A DNA stretch of 37,328 nucleotides from CAZEAC01 sp964510065 (GTDB taxonomy: Bacteria > Bdellovibrionota_C > UBA2361 > CAIXSY01): NCBI GenBank assembly GCA_964510065.1, contig CAZEAC010000043.1, forward strand, positions 1 through 37,328, written 5' to 3'. Position numbers and translations under genes: made by a program. Under the pieces are notes generated by a model. It was not told where the DNA came from and ran no database searches. It saw only the letters and a list, made by a program, of their open reading frames with translations. Shown one piece after another: positions 1 to 6,952 of the stretch. Position 1 is the stretch's first letter. Each line of letters begins with the position of its first letter.

Positions 1-261
1 ACGAAGAAGGACGGAATGCCTGAAGTAGGAAGAAAAATCGTAGCCGACCTTTACCAAGCCGGCATTAATGCCAGCTACGATGAGCAGCAGTCGATTGGGA
101 AACGTTATGCGCGCCATGACGAGATAGGAACGCCTTATTGCCTCACCGTCGATCATCAGACCTTGCAAGACGACACGGTTACTATTAGAGATCGAGATAC
201 CACTAAGCAGGACCGTATTAAGATCGCCGAGGCGCTTAGTGTGCTTCGGCAAAAACTATAG
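1..261 (+). CDS. glyQS: Glycine--tRNA ligase, C-terminal part (5' end outside window)
   Basis: This is the last 86 codons of a single-chain class II glycyl-tRNA synthetase, which charges tRNA-Gly in the cytoplasm. The visible part is the C-terminal anticodon-binding domain. It carries the family signature around GKRYARHDEIGTPYC, then TVDHQTL and TIRDRD, and ends shortly after the final helix, as is usual. The frame is open from base 1, so the gene is cut by the window edge. The presence of this dimeric GlyRS rather than the two-subunit GlyQ/GlyS type argues against a gammaproteobacterium. The next gene starts 6 nt downstream, so the two may be cotranscribed. Confidence 0.93.
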   Translation, partial: TKKDGMPEVGRKIVADLYQAGINASYDEQQSIGKRYARHDEIGTPYCLTVDHQTLQDDTVTIRDRDTTKQDRIKIAEALSVLRQKL

Positions 262-267
262 GTTAGG

Positions 268-1371
268 ATGGCAGCAAAAGGATCCGCCGCTTCAAGCTTC
301 ACACCGCTCGATATTTTACTTGTTTTTTTTCCGATTACTCTCGGGCTACATTTTTTAAAGCCTACCTCGCACACGGCGATATTTGTGGTGTCCTGCATTA
401 GCATCGTGCCGCTTGCGGCTTGGCTTGGCCGAGCTACAGAACACTTGGCCGCACGCACCGGCGAAGGGATCGGAGGTCTCCTTAACGCCACGTTTGGAAA
501 CGCGGCCGAACTTATAATTGCCATCATGGCATTGCGCAGCGGACTCTACGATATCGTGAAGGCTTCGCTTACGGGCTCGATTATAGGCAATGTGCTTCTG
601 GTCATGGGCGCAGCGTTTTTGGCCGGCGGAGTAAAATTTGCAAAGCTCAGTTTTAACACTGAAGCAGCGAGGAGCCAAGCAGCGATGCTCTCTGTAGCGG
701 CGGTGTCGTTGGTGCTCCCCGCATCTTACCACGAGCTGGCCGGCGATAAGTTCATGGTGAGTGAGCAAGCAATCGGCCTATCGTTTTCGTGCATACTACT
801 TCTTGTCTACGCGCTGAGTCTCGTTTTCTCGCTGGGCACGCACAAGCATCTCTTTGCCGGAACCGCGGCCGAACATGACGGCGAAGGCAGCGCCGATGGT
901 GAACATTGGAGCTTGCAGAAATCGCTCTGTGTTTTGCTTGGAAGCACGGCCTGTATCGCCTGGGTAAGTGAGATTTTAGTGCACTCAGTCGAGCATGCCG
1001 CACATGCATTTGGCATGTCCGGTGTGTTTATCGGAGTTATCGTTGTGGCCGTTGTTGGTAACGCCGCTGAGCATAGCACCGCGATCTTGGTCGCGCTGAA
1101 AAAACGTATGGATCTAAGTATTAGCATTGCGATTGGCAGTAGCCTACAGATTGCGCTCTTTGTCGCACCGCTCCTTGTTATCTTGAGCTATTGTATCGGG
1201 CCCAGGCCGATGGATCTCACATTCACCAGCGCCGAAGTGCTTGCCGTATTCGCTTCGGTATTCCTAGTTAATCAAGTAGTCAATGATGGCAAGACTAACT
1301 GGCTTGAAGGCGTACAACTTTTAGCGCTTTACTTAATGCTGGGAATTATTTTTTATTATCTTCCCGCATAG
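268..1371 (+). CDS. cax: Calcium/proton exchanger (CaCA superfamily, CAX type)
   Basis: A 367-aa inner-membrane Ca2+/H+ antiporter, expected to export calcium using the proton gradient. About eleven hydrophobic segments are visible. The two CaCA alpha repeats are present: GNAAELIIAIMALRSG near residues 77-92, and the later VGNAAEHSTAILVALK near residues 263-278. The conserved Glu of each GNAAE motif is the ion-binding residue in this family. A loop rich in His and acidic residues (near AEHDGEGSADGEHW) separates the halves. Length matches the family. A run of eight T at 323-330 lies near the 5' end. The gene follows glyQS by 6 nt, and its stop codon touches the first arm of the hairpin cluster. 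Confidence 0.93.
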   Translation: MAAKGSAASSFTPLDILLVFFPITLGLHFLKPTSHTAIFVVSCISIVPLAAWLGRATEHLAARTGEGIGGLLNATFGNAAELIIAIMALRSGLYDIVKASLTGSIIGNVLLVMGAAFLAGGVKFAKLSFNTEAARSQAAMLSVAAVSLVLPASYHELAGDKFMVSEQAIGLSFSCILLLVYALSLVFSLGTHKHLFAGTAAEHDGEGSADGEHWSLQKSLCVLLGSTACIAWVSEILVHSVEHAAHAFGMSGVFIGVIVVAVVGNAAEHSTAILVALKKRMDLSISIAIGSSLQIALFVAPLLVILSYCIGPRPMDLTFTSAEVLAVFASVFLVNQVVNDGKTNWLEGVQLLALYLMLGIIFYYLPA

Positions 1372-1627
1372 ATTCCTTGGCTTTTGGAATTAGCACCAAA
1401 TGAGTTGCATTCTGGAGCCAAGGAATCTAGCCGGCCAGGACGGCCGGACAGGCGCGGCAGCGCCTGGAGCGACGCGGAGTTTCGCGCCTTTCCTGCGCGA
1501 AACGTAGCTTGGAGCGGGTTCGACGGAGGGCAGGAGCCCGCAGTCGAACCAAACACCACAGACTAGCGAGGATTCGCGGCGCTGCTGTTAGAACTTGGCT
1601 CGATGGTCTGAGGCGAAGCCTCGCTAG
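1371..1627. repeat. Cluster of six perfect hairpins between convergent genes
   Basis: Six consecutive perfect inverted repeats fill the space between the cax stop and the end of the dehydrogenase gene. H1: GATTCCTTGGCT (1371-1382) with its complement at 1416-1427. H2: CCGGCC (1431-1436) with 1442-1447. H3: CAGGCGC (1449-1455) with 1460-1466. H4: GTTTCGCGC (1479-1487) with 1495-1503. H5: GGTTCGAC (1517-1524) with 1543-1550, enclosing a nested GGGC/GCCC stem at 1528-1539. H6: CTAGCGAGG (1563-1571) with 1619-1627. The segment is more GC-rich than its neighbours. It could be a REP/BIME-like or MITE-like element or a structured RNA. It is more than a simple bidirectional terminator needs. Confidence 0.75.
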
Positions 1628-1633
1628 AGCTTT

Positions 1634-2758
1634 TTAATTTTTCACCGCCCCAAGATCGATAATAGTCTTAATATCATTCGGGCCCTTATCCCGTTGAAAG
1701 GCATCAACAAGCGCAACTTCATCGAAGCCTCTAATAGTATTAGTGATAAGGCTCGATCTCCAGCCGGGCCAATAGGTCTCGATGAGCGCAAGGTGATTAA
1801 TCGAATCATCAAAGTGCATCACATTCGAATTGACCACGCCAATCACTGTGGCATTTTGTTTGGTCGGCCGACCCTGCAGATTAATGTCAACAGGAACGAT
1901 TTTAGGTTCATTCTCGACTATGCCGGTAAGCGCGATAATTCCGTTTGTCTGAACGGCAGCATAACTGTCGTACATCAACACAGGGTTTCCTGCGGCCTCG
2001 AAAATAAAATCAAATTTTCGATCTGAATTTCTATTATAGTAAAGCTCCCTGTGTGCCACGTCGCTATTATCTCGATAATAGGTCGCGCCAATCCTTCTTG
2101 CGCAGTCGGCCTTCTTGCAATCCTCAGGACTTCTCCCCACCACGGTAACATCCACCCCTTTGATTCGAAGCATCGCCGCGGCAAGAAGGCCAATCGGCCC
2201 CGGCCCAATAACAAGGGCATTTTGCGGCTTCCACACCGAGAGCTTGGCCAACTGAAGACGCCAGGCCAGATCAATTGTATTCGCGACGATACTCATCGGC
2301 TCAACAAGTGTCGCCTCTATTGATCGCATCGCCTGTGGAACTTTGGCGAGATATAATTCAGATACCTCGACCCGTTCAGTCAGATAACCGTGCGCCCCCG
2401 AAATTCCGCGCTCGACAAAATCCGAGCGGGTATGGTTTGTGTGCCCGATGCGCGCATAAATATCATCCTTTAAAGGCAAACGTACGGTCGGCACTACCCA
2501 ATCACCTTTCCGCACGTCAGTGACCTTATCGCCGTGCTCAATTACCTCGGCAAGAGTTTCATGGCCTAAGACAAGAAACCTTTCACCCTTCGGCGTCTTT
2601 CCCCAATCTTTCTCAGTGACATCCTTATCAGTCCCGCAAATTCCGACAAACCGTGGCCGCAACAACACACCATCCGCTCGCGTAATTGTCGCGCTTTTCA
2701 AATCAGTTTTAAAAACTCTCTTTGTACCTGGAATAGTTGCGATCGCCTGTTGCTTCAT
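1634..2758 (-). CDS. Zinc-type medium-chain dehydrogenase, archaeal glucose-dehydrogenase-like
   Basis: A 374-aa medium-chain dehydrogenase/reductase. The closest family recognised is the archaeal-type glucose 1-dehydrogenase group, through the GICGTD motif (Cys41), GHE (His66-Glu67) and the segment RGISGAHGYLTE before VEPMSIV. The Rossmann fold is marked by VIGPGPIGLL. It likely oxidises a sugar or polyol with NAD(P)+, but the substrate is not determined. The lobe that binds the structural zinc in relatives has no cysteine cluster here (RLPLKDD instead). An upstream in-frame ATG at 2782 exists, but the ATG at 2758 is preceded by GGGGGG four bases upstream and gives the normal N-terminus. It lies downstream of the histidine kinase on the same strand, separated by about 340 bp. 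Confidence 0.82.
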   Translation of the reverse strand: MKQQAIATIPGTKRVFKTDLKSATITRADGVLLRPRFVGICGTDKDVTEKDWGKTPKGERFLVLGHETLAEVIEHGDKVTDVRKGDWVVPTVRLPLKDDIYARIGHTNHTRSDFVERGISGAHGYLTERVEVSELYLAKVPQAMRSIEATLVEPMSIVANTIDLAWRLQLAKLSVWKPQNALVIGPGPIGLLAAAMLRIKGVDVTVVGRSPEDCKKADCARRIGATYYRDNSDVAHRELYYNRNSDRKFDFIFEAAGNPVLMYDSYAAVQTNGIIALTGIVENEPKIVPVDINLQGRPTKQNATVIGVVNSNVMHFDDSINHLALIETYWPGWRSSLITNTIRGFDEVALVDAFQRDKGPNDIKTIIDLGAVKN

Positions 2759-2782
2759 AGACCCCCCAAAGAAAACATCCAA

Positions 2783-3101
2783 ATATCGAGAAGTCCGCGG
2801 CGCTCAAAATATGACCCGCCGCAACTTTGACACGACGGAAGGAAATCGTAACATAAACTCGTACGTTAGTCTCAAAATATTTTTTCTCACGAGTTTCTGC
2901 CCATTTGATAAAAAATGGCAGAAACTATCCGCCGTAGCCCGCGTAACTACTCAAGAATGCTGGCATGCCACGCGAAGGCGGATCTAAAAAGTGGCATTGT
3001 CGGACAAATACTAACCATAATCTAATATTTGTAGGCACTTCGTGCCGGCAAACCTATAAGTGACTCTGAATAGCGTAGGATTGAGCGGTTCTACAGGGCC
3101 A
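2783..3101. other. Intergenic region with two hairpins
   Basis: No convincing gene on either strand. It is the presumed promoter region of the dehydrogenase (minus strand). It holds a long inverted repeat at 2892-2926 and a short perfect hairpin GGCAC-TTC-GTGCC at 3034-3046. The latter could end histidine-kinase transcription, although no strong U-run follows it. AGCGGT (3084-3089) and ACCGCT (3117-3122) also form an inverted pair across the kinase stop codon. Confidence 0.5.
2892..2926. repeat. Inverted repeat upstream of the dehydrogenase (possible operator)
   Basis: AGTTTCTGCC(C)ATTT at 2892-2906 pairs with AAATGGCAGAAACT at 2913-2926, a 14-bp stem with one bulged C and a loop of about 6 nt. 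It sits about 135-170 bp upstream of the dehydrogenase start. No T-run follows on either strand, so a regulator binding site is at least as likely as a terminator. Confidence 0.45.
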
Positions 3102-4379
3102 TCAATGCAGCTTCTGACCGCTATGAGGCGAAAGTAGACTCGAAAGAAGCTCTTCGCCGTGAAATGGTTTCTCCACAATCTTATCGACATTCGTCAATTG
3201 GGTTGCATCTGCCTTACCTTGCGCAGAAAGTATTATCGTCGTCTCCTGCCGTAGATCTTCTTTCACTAGTCGCGCCAACTCTTCAACTGCCACAGGGTCG
3301 CGTTCGCCGTCGATGACGAGGGCGTGATACTCAGTACGCGACAGCGCTTCAATTGCATCCGCCGCTTCCGAAACTCGGTCAGCAATGCCGCCCCACGCTT
3401 CGATCAACCGAGAGATTGCTTCGCGACTTCCTCCGTCGTTATCGACAATTAACACGCGCTGACCGCTAAGTGGCGTGTGTTCGCCAGAAATCCTTTCAAT
3501 ATCTGCGTTGGGCTCAGCTCTTGATTCTGCCGCAGCTGGCAGCAGGAACGAAAATACGGACCCTACTCCCGGCTCGCTTCGAACCTCAATCTTTCCACCA
3601 GCGAGCGCCACGAGCTGCTTGCAAAGCGCCAGACCCAAACCAGCTCCGGAGTCGAGCCCGGACTCGCTCTGACCGATACAAAGATACGGATCAAAAATCT
3701 TTGGAAGGAGCTCCGCTGGAATACCACGGCCATTATCCTGCACTTCGACGCAAAGATACGGCTCGGGGAAACACGAACGCACCACTATTCGTACTTCGCC
3801 TCCCGAATGGGTGAACTTAATGGCATTATGGACGAGATTGAAAACTATCTGCTTGAGATGTTTCGGATCAACCATCGCACTAAGATTAAGCTCTTCACGG
3901 GAAGGAGTAATACTCACTCCTCGACGCTCGGCGAAAGCATCCAGCAACCCGACCACTGACTTCGCAATTCGGCTCACATTAACTACTTCCGGAGACGATT
4001 TTAAAAGACCAGCTTCGGCACGGTTTACATCAATAAAATCATTCATCAGCTGTAACAGACCGGCTCCATATTCGCGCACGTAGCGTAGACTTTCTCGGTG
4101 AGTGCCTTCAAGCTTACTTCCGATGAGCAAATCGAGCGCTTCCGCGGAGCACACTATTGCGGTAAGGGGATTCTTAATATCGTGAGCAATTTCGTTGGCT
4201 AGCTGAGTTCGAAGTCTGAGATTTCGACGCAGACTCTCTAGGTCCTGATAGAGTCGATCGCGATCCCTACGCAGCACGTAGGAGTCGTACACTGCACGAA
4301 AAAAAGCCGCGCAGGCCACAACCAAAGCTGTAACCGAAACAATCAACAAAAGCACACCACTAACTGGAGAAGTCAACAC
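3102..4379 (-). CDS. Membrane-anchored hybrid sensor histidine kinase
   Basis: A 425-aa two-component kinase. One N-terminal transmembrane helix (about residues 7-29) is followed by a short coiled coil and no recognisable sensor domain. The HisKA H-box is EIAHDIKNPL with phospho-acceptor His66. The HATPase domain shows the N-box NLVHNAIKFT (181-190), G1 DNGRGIP (215-221) and G2 GAGLGLAL. A C-terminal receiver domain begins at RVLIVDND (acidic pocket near 313-315), with phospho-acceptor Asp357 and conserved Lys404 in VEKPF. Start is GTG at 4379, with AGATGAG upstream as a weak ribosome site. No cognate response regulator is adjacent, so the phosphate is probably passed on elsewhere. The gene lies 5' of the dehydrogenase on the same strand. 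Confidence 0.88.
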   Translation of the reverse strand: MLTSPVSGVLLLIVSVTALVVACAAFFRAVYDSYVLRRDRDRLYQDLESLRRNLRLRTQLANEIAHDIKNPLTAIVCSAEALDLLIGSKLEGTHRESLRYVREYGAGLLQLMNDFIDVNRAEAGLLKSSPEVVNVSRIAKSVVGLLDAFAERRGVSITPSREELNLSAMVDPKHLKQIVFNLVHNAIKFTHSGGEVRIVVRSCFPEPYLCVEVQDNGRGIPAELLPKIFDPYLCIGQSESGLDSGAGLGLALCKQLVALAGGKIEVRSEPGVGSVFSFLLPAAAESRAEPNADIERISGEHTPLSGQRVLIVDNDGGSREAISRLIEAWGGIADRVSEAADAIEALSRTEYHALVIDGERDPVAVEELARLVKEDLRQETTIILSAQGKADATQLTNVDKIVEKPFHGEELLSSLLSPHSGQKLH

Positions 4380-4715
4380 ACGCTCATCTTAATAATCGGC
4401 CTTATGCAATCTGGCCTAAAGGGGCTTTGCTGACTGGAGCTGCTGTTACGAGTATTTCGTAGACACCCTGTAACCATTCAGCTTTTGCCCTGACTCTGCG
4501 TTGTGTTCAATTTGGCCTCCCTGCGGGGTACCGTGAGTACGCCCTCGGTCGGCCAAATTGAACACGCCTTGATTCAGGGCAAAATCTGAATGGTTACACC
4601 GAGTGCTGAATAGTTGCGATACCCTTTACATTCTCGAATCAATGTGGTTGCATCTTCCTCCGCCTTTTTTGGCCTTTTTTGATTCGTTTTTTGGGAAGCC
4701 GCAGTAAGGAGTCTC
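4380..4715. other. Divergent intergenic region holding a long palindrome
   Basis: This 336-bp gap between two divergent genes contains no gene that can be supported. Its main content is the long inverted repeat at 4470-4597. The stretch 4598-4705 should carry the promoter of the downstream plus-strand gene, and AAGGAG at 4706-4711 is that gene's ribosome site. Confidence 0.55.
4470..4597. repeat. Long imperfect inverted repeat (about 47-bp arms)
   Basis: The left arm (4470-4517) and right arm (4551-4597) are reverse complements over three blocks: GTAACCATTCAG, TTTTGCCCTGA and GTGTTCAATTTGGCC. They are separated by single mismatches and a short divergent stretch. The central loop is about 33 nt. 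ACACC occurs at 4463-4467 and again at 4596-4600, a possible but weak target duplication. The element lies between divergent genes, where no terminator is expected. A small non-autonomous mobile element or a cruciform regulatory site is possible. No second copy was noticed in the window. Confidence 0.8.
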
Positions 4716-5630
4716 ATGGCGCCCGGATCGCCGAATGTCCGTCTTGCACAGTCACATACGCCCACTCACGAGAATGGGTCCTGCGTCCTGGGAGATGTCA
4801 CGCTGCAAGCCCTCTCCGACACCACCAACCTCGAAGATCTGAAACTATTTGCCCCTGCACGTTCGATGTATCAGTGTACGACGGCGAAACAACATCGGAT
4901 CGTAGTCGGCGTAAGTCTGCCCGACCGCTTTGGTGCACGTGTACTGAGTATCGCGATTGCTACCGATCCATACCGAAGTAATGCGAGCGCACTTACTTTC
5001 TCTGAAGCACTGTATGACGCCGATGAAGTTTTTCGCGAAATCGTGAGACGTGCTGATACACATCAGCCTGCGAGCAAGTGCGCAATTATTCCCTTCTGTT
5101 ACGATCAACGTTTTCACTATGACCATTACAGTTCATTTCTCAGAGATTTTCAGCATGGCATTCCACTCGTTGAAATGGTTCGTGGCTCGCGCCATATCAT
5201 TGATCCGAAGCTCGAAGCTCAAGCCGCGCGAGCTGGAATTGAGAAGAAACTCCGCGGACAGATCGCCTGGATATTGCTCGAATGCTGCCGCGAAACTATT
5301 GAGCGCACCGGTTCACTTCTCGGTACGATTTCGGCGCTCGAATTCCTTAGCCTGATGCGCCGGGCTGGTATCACTGATCGATTGTCAGCGCGCATAGCCG
5401 CGCTCATCGGAAATAGAAGCGCTTTAGCTGAGCCATTTTCTCAGTGTACTGCTCGAGGCTTCCCGAAATATGTAGTACGAGCTGCGGAGTCTTTTGGTGG
5501 GCAAGTGTCGAGGAGCTTCTCAACAACAAATGTTCCGCCGCGAAACTGTGCCGATGCCCGCACGACCAGAGCACGAGGTATCAACGACCAATGGAACTCA
5601 GGATTAATTGACCCAATATTTGTGGCGTAA
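4716..5630 (+). CDS. Hypothetical protein, 304 aa
   Basis: Not recognised. The start is well supported: AAGGAG at 4706-4711 is four bases before the ATG. The protein has no signal peptide or clear membrane helix, so it is probably cytoplasmic. The N-terminal 60 residues look low in structure. The centre contains IIPFCYDQRFHYDHYSSF, rich in His, Tyr and Asp. The section from about 170 to 240 (LRGQIAWILLECCRETIER and following) looks helical. The C-terminal 60 residues are Arg/Ser-rich and look disordered. The gene ends 6 bp from the end of yggX on the opposite strand. Codon usage resembles that of its neighbours. Confidence 0.6.
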   Translation: MAPGSPNVRLAQSHTPTHENGSCVLGDVTLQALSDTTNLEDLKLFAPARSMYQCTTAKQHRIVVGVSLPDRFGARVLSIAIATDPYRSNASALTFSEALYDADEVFREIVRRADTHQPASKCAIIPFCYDQRFHYDHYSSFLRDFQHGIPLVEMVRGSRHIIDPKLEAQAARAGIEKKLRGQIAWILLECCRETIERTGSLLGTISALEFLSLMRRAGITDRLSARIAALIGNRSALAEPFSQCTARGFPKYVVRAAESFGGQVSRSFSTTNVPPRNCADARTTRARGINDQWNSGLIDPIFVA

Positions 5631-5636
5631 TCGCGT

Positions 5637-5927
5637 TTATTTTCCGCCGCGGCCGCGCTCGGCGTTTTCGACTTCAGCGACATCTCCGCCTTTCAAATTC
5701 AAAAAGGCGAGCATCTGATTAATCAACACTTCGTAGTCCTTCTTGTCGCCCATATTAAGACGATATTCATTGATTACTTTGATCTGCATGTCCTTGTGCC
5801 AACTATCCCATGCTTGCTGCGAAATCTTCTGATAGATCTCTTTGCCGATTTCCCCAGGAAATGGAGCCTTCTCGAGGCCGGGAAGTAGCTTGCCTAATTT
5901 GACGCATTGGACCTGTCGTTTTTCCAT
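5637..5927 (-). CDS. yggX: Probable Fe(II)-trafficking / oxidative damage protection protein YggX
   Basis: A 96-aa small soluble protein of the YggX family, associated in enterobacteria with iron handling and protection of Fe-S clusters from oxidants. Family hallmarks are the single N-terminal Cys (VQCVKLGK), PFPGEIGKEIYQKIS, AWDSWHKDMQIKVINEYRLNM and a hydrophobic stretch ending MLAFLN. Length is typical (about 90 residues), with a short charged C-terminal tail. It is convergent with the upstream unknown gene and divergent from the sigma factor. The ribosome site is weak. Confidence 0.9.
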   Translation of the reverse strand: MEKRQVQCVKLGKLLPGLEKAPFPGEIGKEIYQKISQQAWDSWHKDMQIKVINEYRLNMGDKKDYEVLINQMLAFLNLKGGDVAEVENAERGRGGK

Positions 5928-6138
5928 AACTATCTAAAATCACTATATTTCTAATTCAAATCGCAATTCTGCTTAGCTTAGCGTTATTACAAATTTGTTA
6001 CAATCAAATTACACCACCGTGACAACTCTGCCTCTCCAACCTGGCACATTCATGTGCATGCAAAGTCGAACTGCACGAAACGCAGAATCGGCAAGCAGGA
6101 TGTGAAAAAGGGACTAAAAATTTAGAGGGAGGTTAGTT

Positions 6139-6780
6139 ATGGAAATCAAGCTGCTCGACAATGAACTTATTGCGAAGATTAAAGAAGGTGACCTCGCAAG
6201 CTTCTCGGAAATAATCGAGCGCTATACCCAAAAAGTTCACAACCTGGCGATGCGCATCACTCGCAACGAAGAAGATACTGAAGAGATTTTACAAGACGTG
6301 TTTGTCACCGTCTTTCATAAAGCCGATCGCTTCGAGGGCAAATCGGCTTTCTCGAGCTGGCTTTATCGAATTACCGTTAATACTGCCTTCATGAAGCTGC
6401 GCAAGCGCCGCCAATCTCCCGCGGTCTCCATTGAAGAGGTCTCGGCATCAGTTAAAGATTCTTGGGTCGGAACCACTGCAGACGCAAGCGATGTGAACTA
6501 TATCTGTTCACGCCATGAGCTTCGCGCTGAAATCGATGCTGCGATTGCTCAACTTCCTGAAGAGTACCGTACGATCTTTGTGCTCCGCGACGTAGACGGC
6601 CTGTCCAACCAAGAAGTTGGTGAGGTGCTTGGTCTCTCTGTTCCCGCAGTGAAATCGAGACTTCACCGTTCGCGGCTGATGCTGAGAAAGTCGCTACAAA
6701 AGTTTTATGATGACTATCGTGGTGACAAAATTTCCTACGGCGACAATGTGTGCGAGGAAGAGCTGCAGGCCGCTGCGTAG
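6139..6780 (+). CDS. ECF-type RNA polymerase sigma factor (sigma-70 family)
   Basis: A 213-aa extracytoplasmic-function sigma factor. Region 2 spans roughly residues 10-90, with DTEEILQDVFVTVFHKADRF as the core-binding helix and SAFSSWLYRITVNTAF as the -10 recognition part. Region 4 spans about 130-190, with LPEEYRTIFVLRDVDGLSNQ then EVGEVLGLSVPAVKSRLHRS as the -35 helix-turn-helix. The linker is longer than minimal, and a tail of about 25 residues follows region 4. GGGAGG lies 8 nt before the ATG. No anti-sigma factor is encoded next to it, and neither neighbour looks like a membrane regulator, so its control is not evident here. Confidence 0.93.
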   Translation: MEIKLLDNELIAKIKEGDLASFSEIIERYTQKVHNLAMRITRNEEDTEEILQDVFVTVFHKADRFEGKSAFSSWLYRITVNTAFMKLRKRRQSPAVSIEEVSASVKDSWVGTTADASDVNYICSRHELRAEIDAAIAQLPEEYRTIFVLRDVDGLSNQEVGEVLGLSVPAVKSRLHRSRLMLRKSLQKFYDDYRGDKISYGDNVCEEELQAAA

Positions 6781-6813
6781 TACAGGACCTGGATAATTAA
6801 CAGGTTGTTGAAG

Positions 6814-6824
6814 CGAGTCACTCG
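6814..6824. terminator. Possible weak terminator after the sigma factor
   Basis: CGAGT-C-ACTCG forms a 5-bp hairpin 34 bp after the sigma-factor stop and is followed by TTCTATTATT. The stem is short and the T-run interrupted, so this is only a suggestion. Confidence 0.25.
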
Positions 6825-6874
6825 TTCTATTATTAACGAGATATTTCGCGCATGTAAGTGCAGCTACTTGCCCT

Positions 6875-6888
6875 TCTCTTTAAAGAGA
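6875..6888. repeat. 14-bp perfect palindrome upstream of the recombinase
   Basis: TCTCTTTAAAGAGA is a perfect palindrome 65 bp before the recombinase start. It could be an operator for that gene or a recombinase-related site. Nothing further in the sequence decides between these. Confidence 0.4.
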
Positions 6889-6940
6889 GAGGAGTTGGGC
6901 GAGGTAGATCCAGAAATAATGATTTCTTGACGCCTTGCGC

Positions 6941-6946
6941 AAGAGG
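6941..6946 (+). promoter_or_regulatory. Shine-Dalgarno that sets the recombinase start
   Basis: AAGAGG lies six bases before the GTG at 6953. The upstream TTG at 6935 has no such sequence before it, so the GTG is the better start. Confidence 0.6.
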
Positions 6947-6952
6947 CTTTAC

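Noticed and set aside
1517..1550. GGTTCGA next to GC-rich stems resembled the T-arm of a tRNA
   Set aside because: No acceptor, D or anticodon arm can be built around it, and the loop is part of a longer perfect hairpin.
2520..2987. Plus-strand open frame of 155 codons
   Set aside because: It runs antisense through the 5' part of the dehydrogenase, has biased composition and no recognisable motif.
4470..4597. Integron attC-like recombination site
   Set aside because: The palindrome ends lack the GTTRRRY/RYYYAAC core sites, and no integron integrase is present.
6781..6952. Xer dif-like site upstream of the recombinase
   Set aside because: Only short palindromes were seen; no 11-6-11 arrangement resembling dif could be found by eye.
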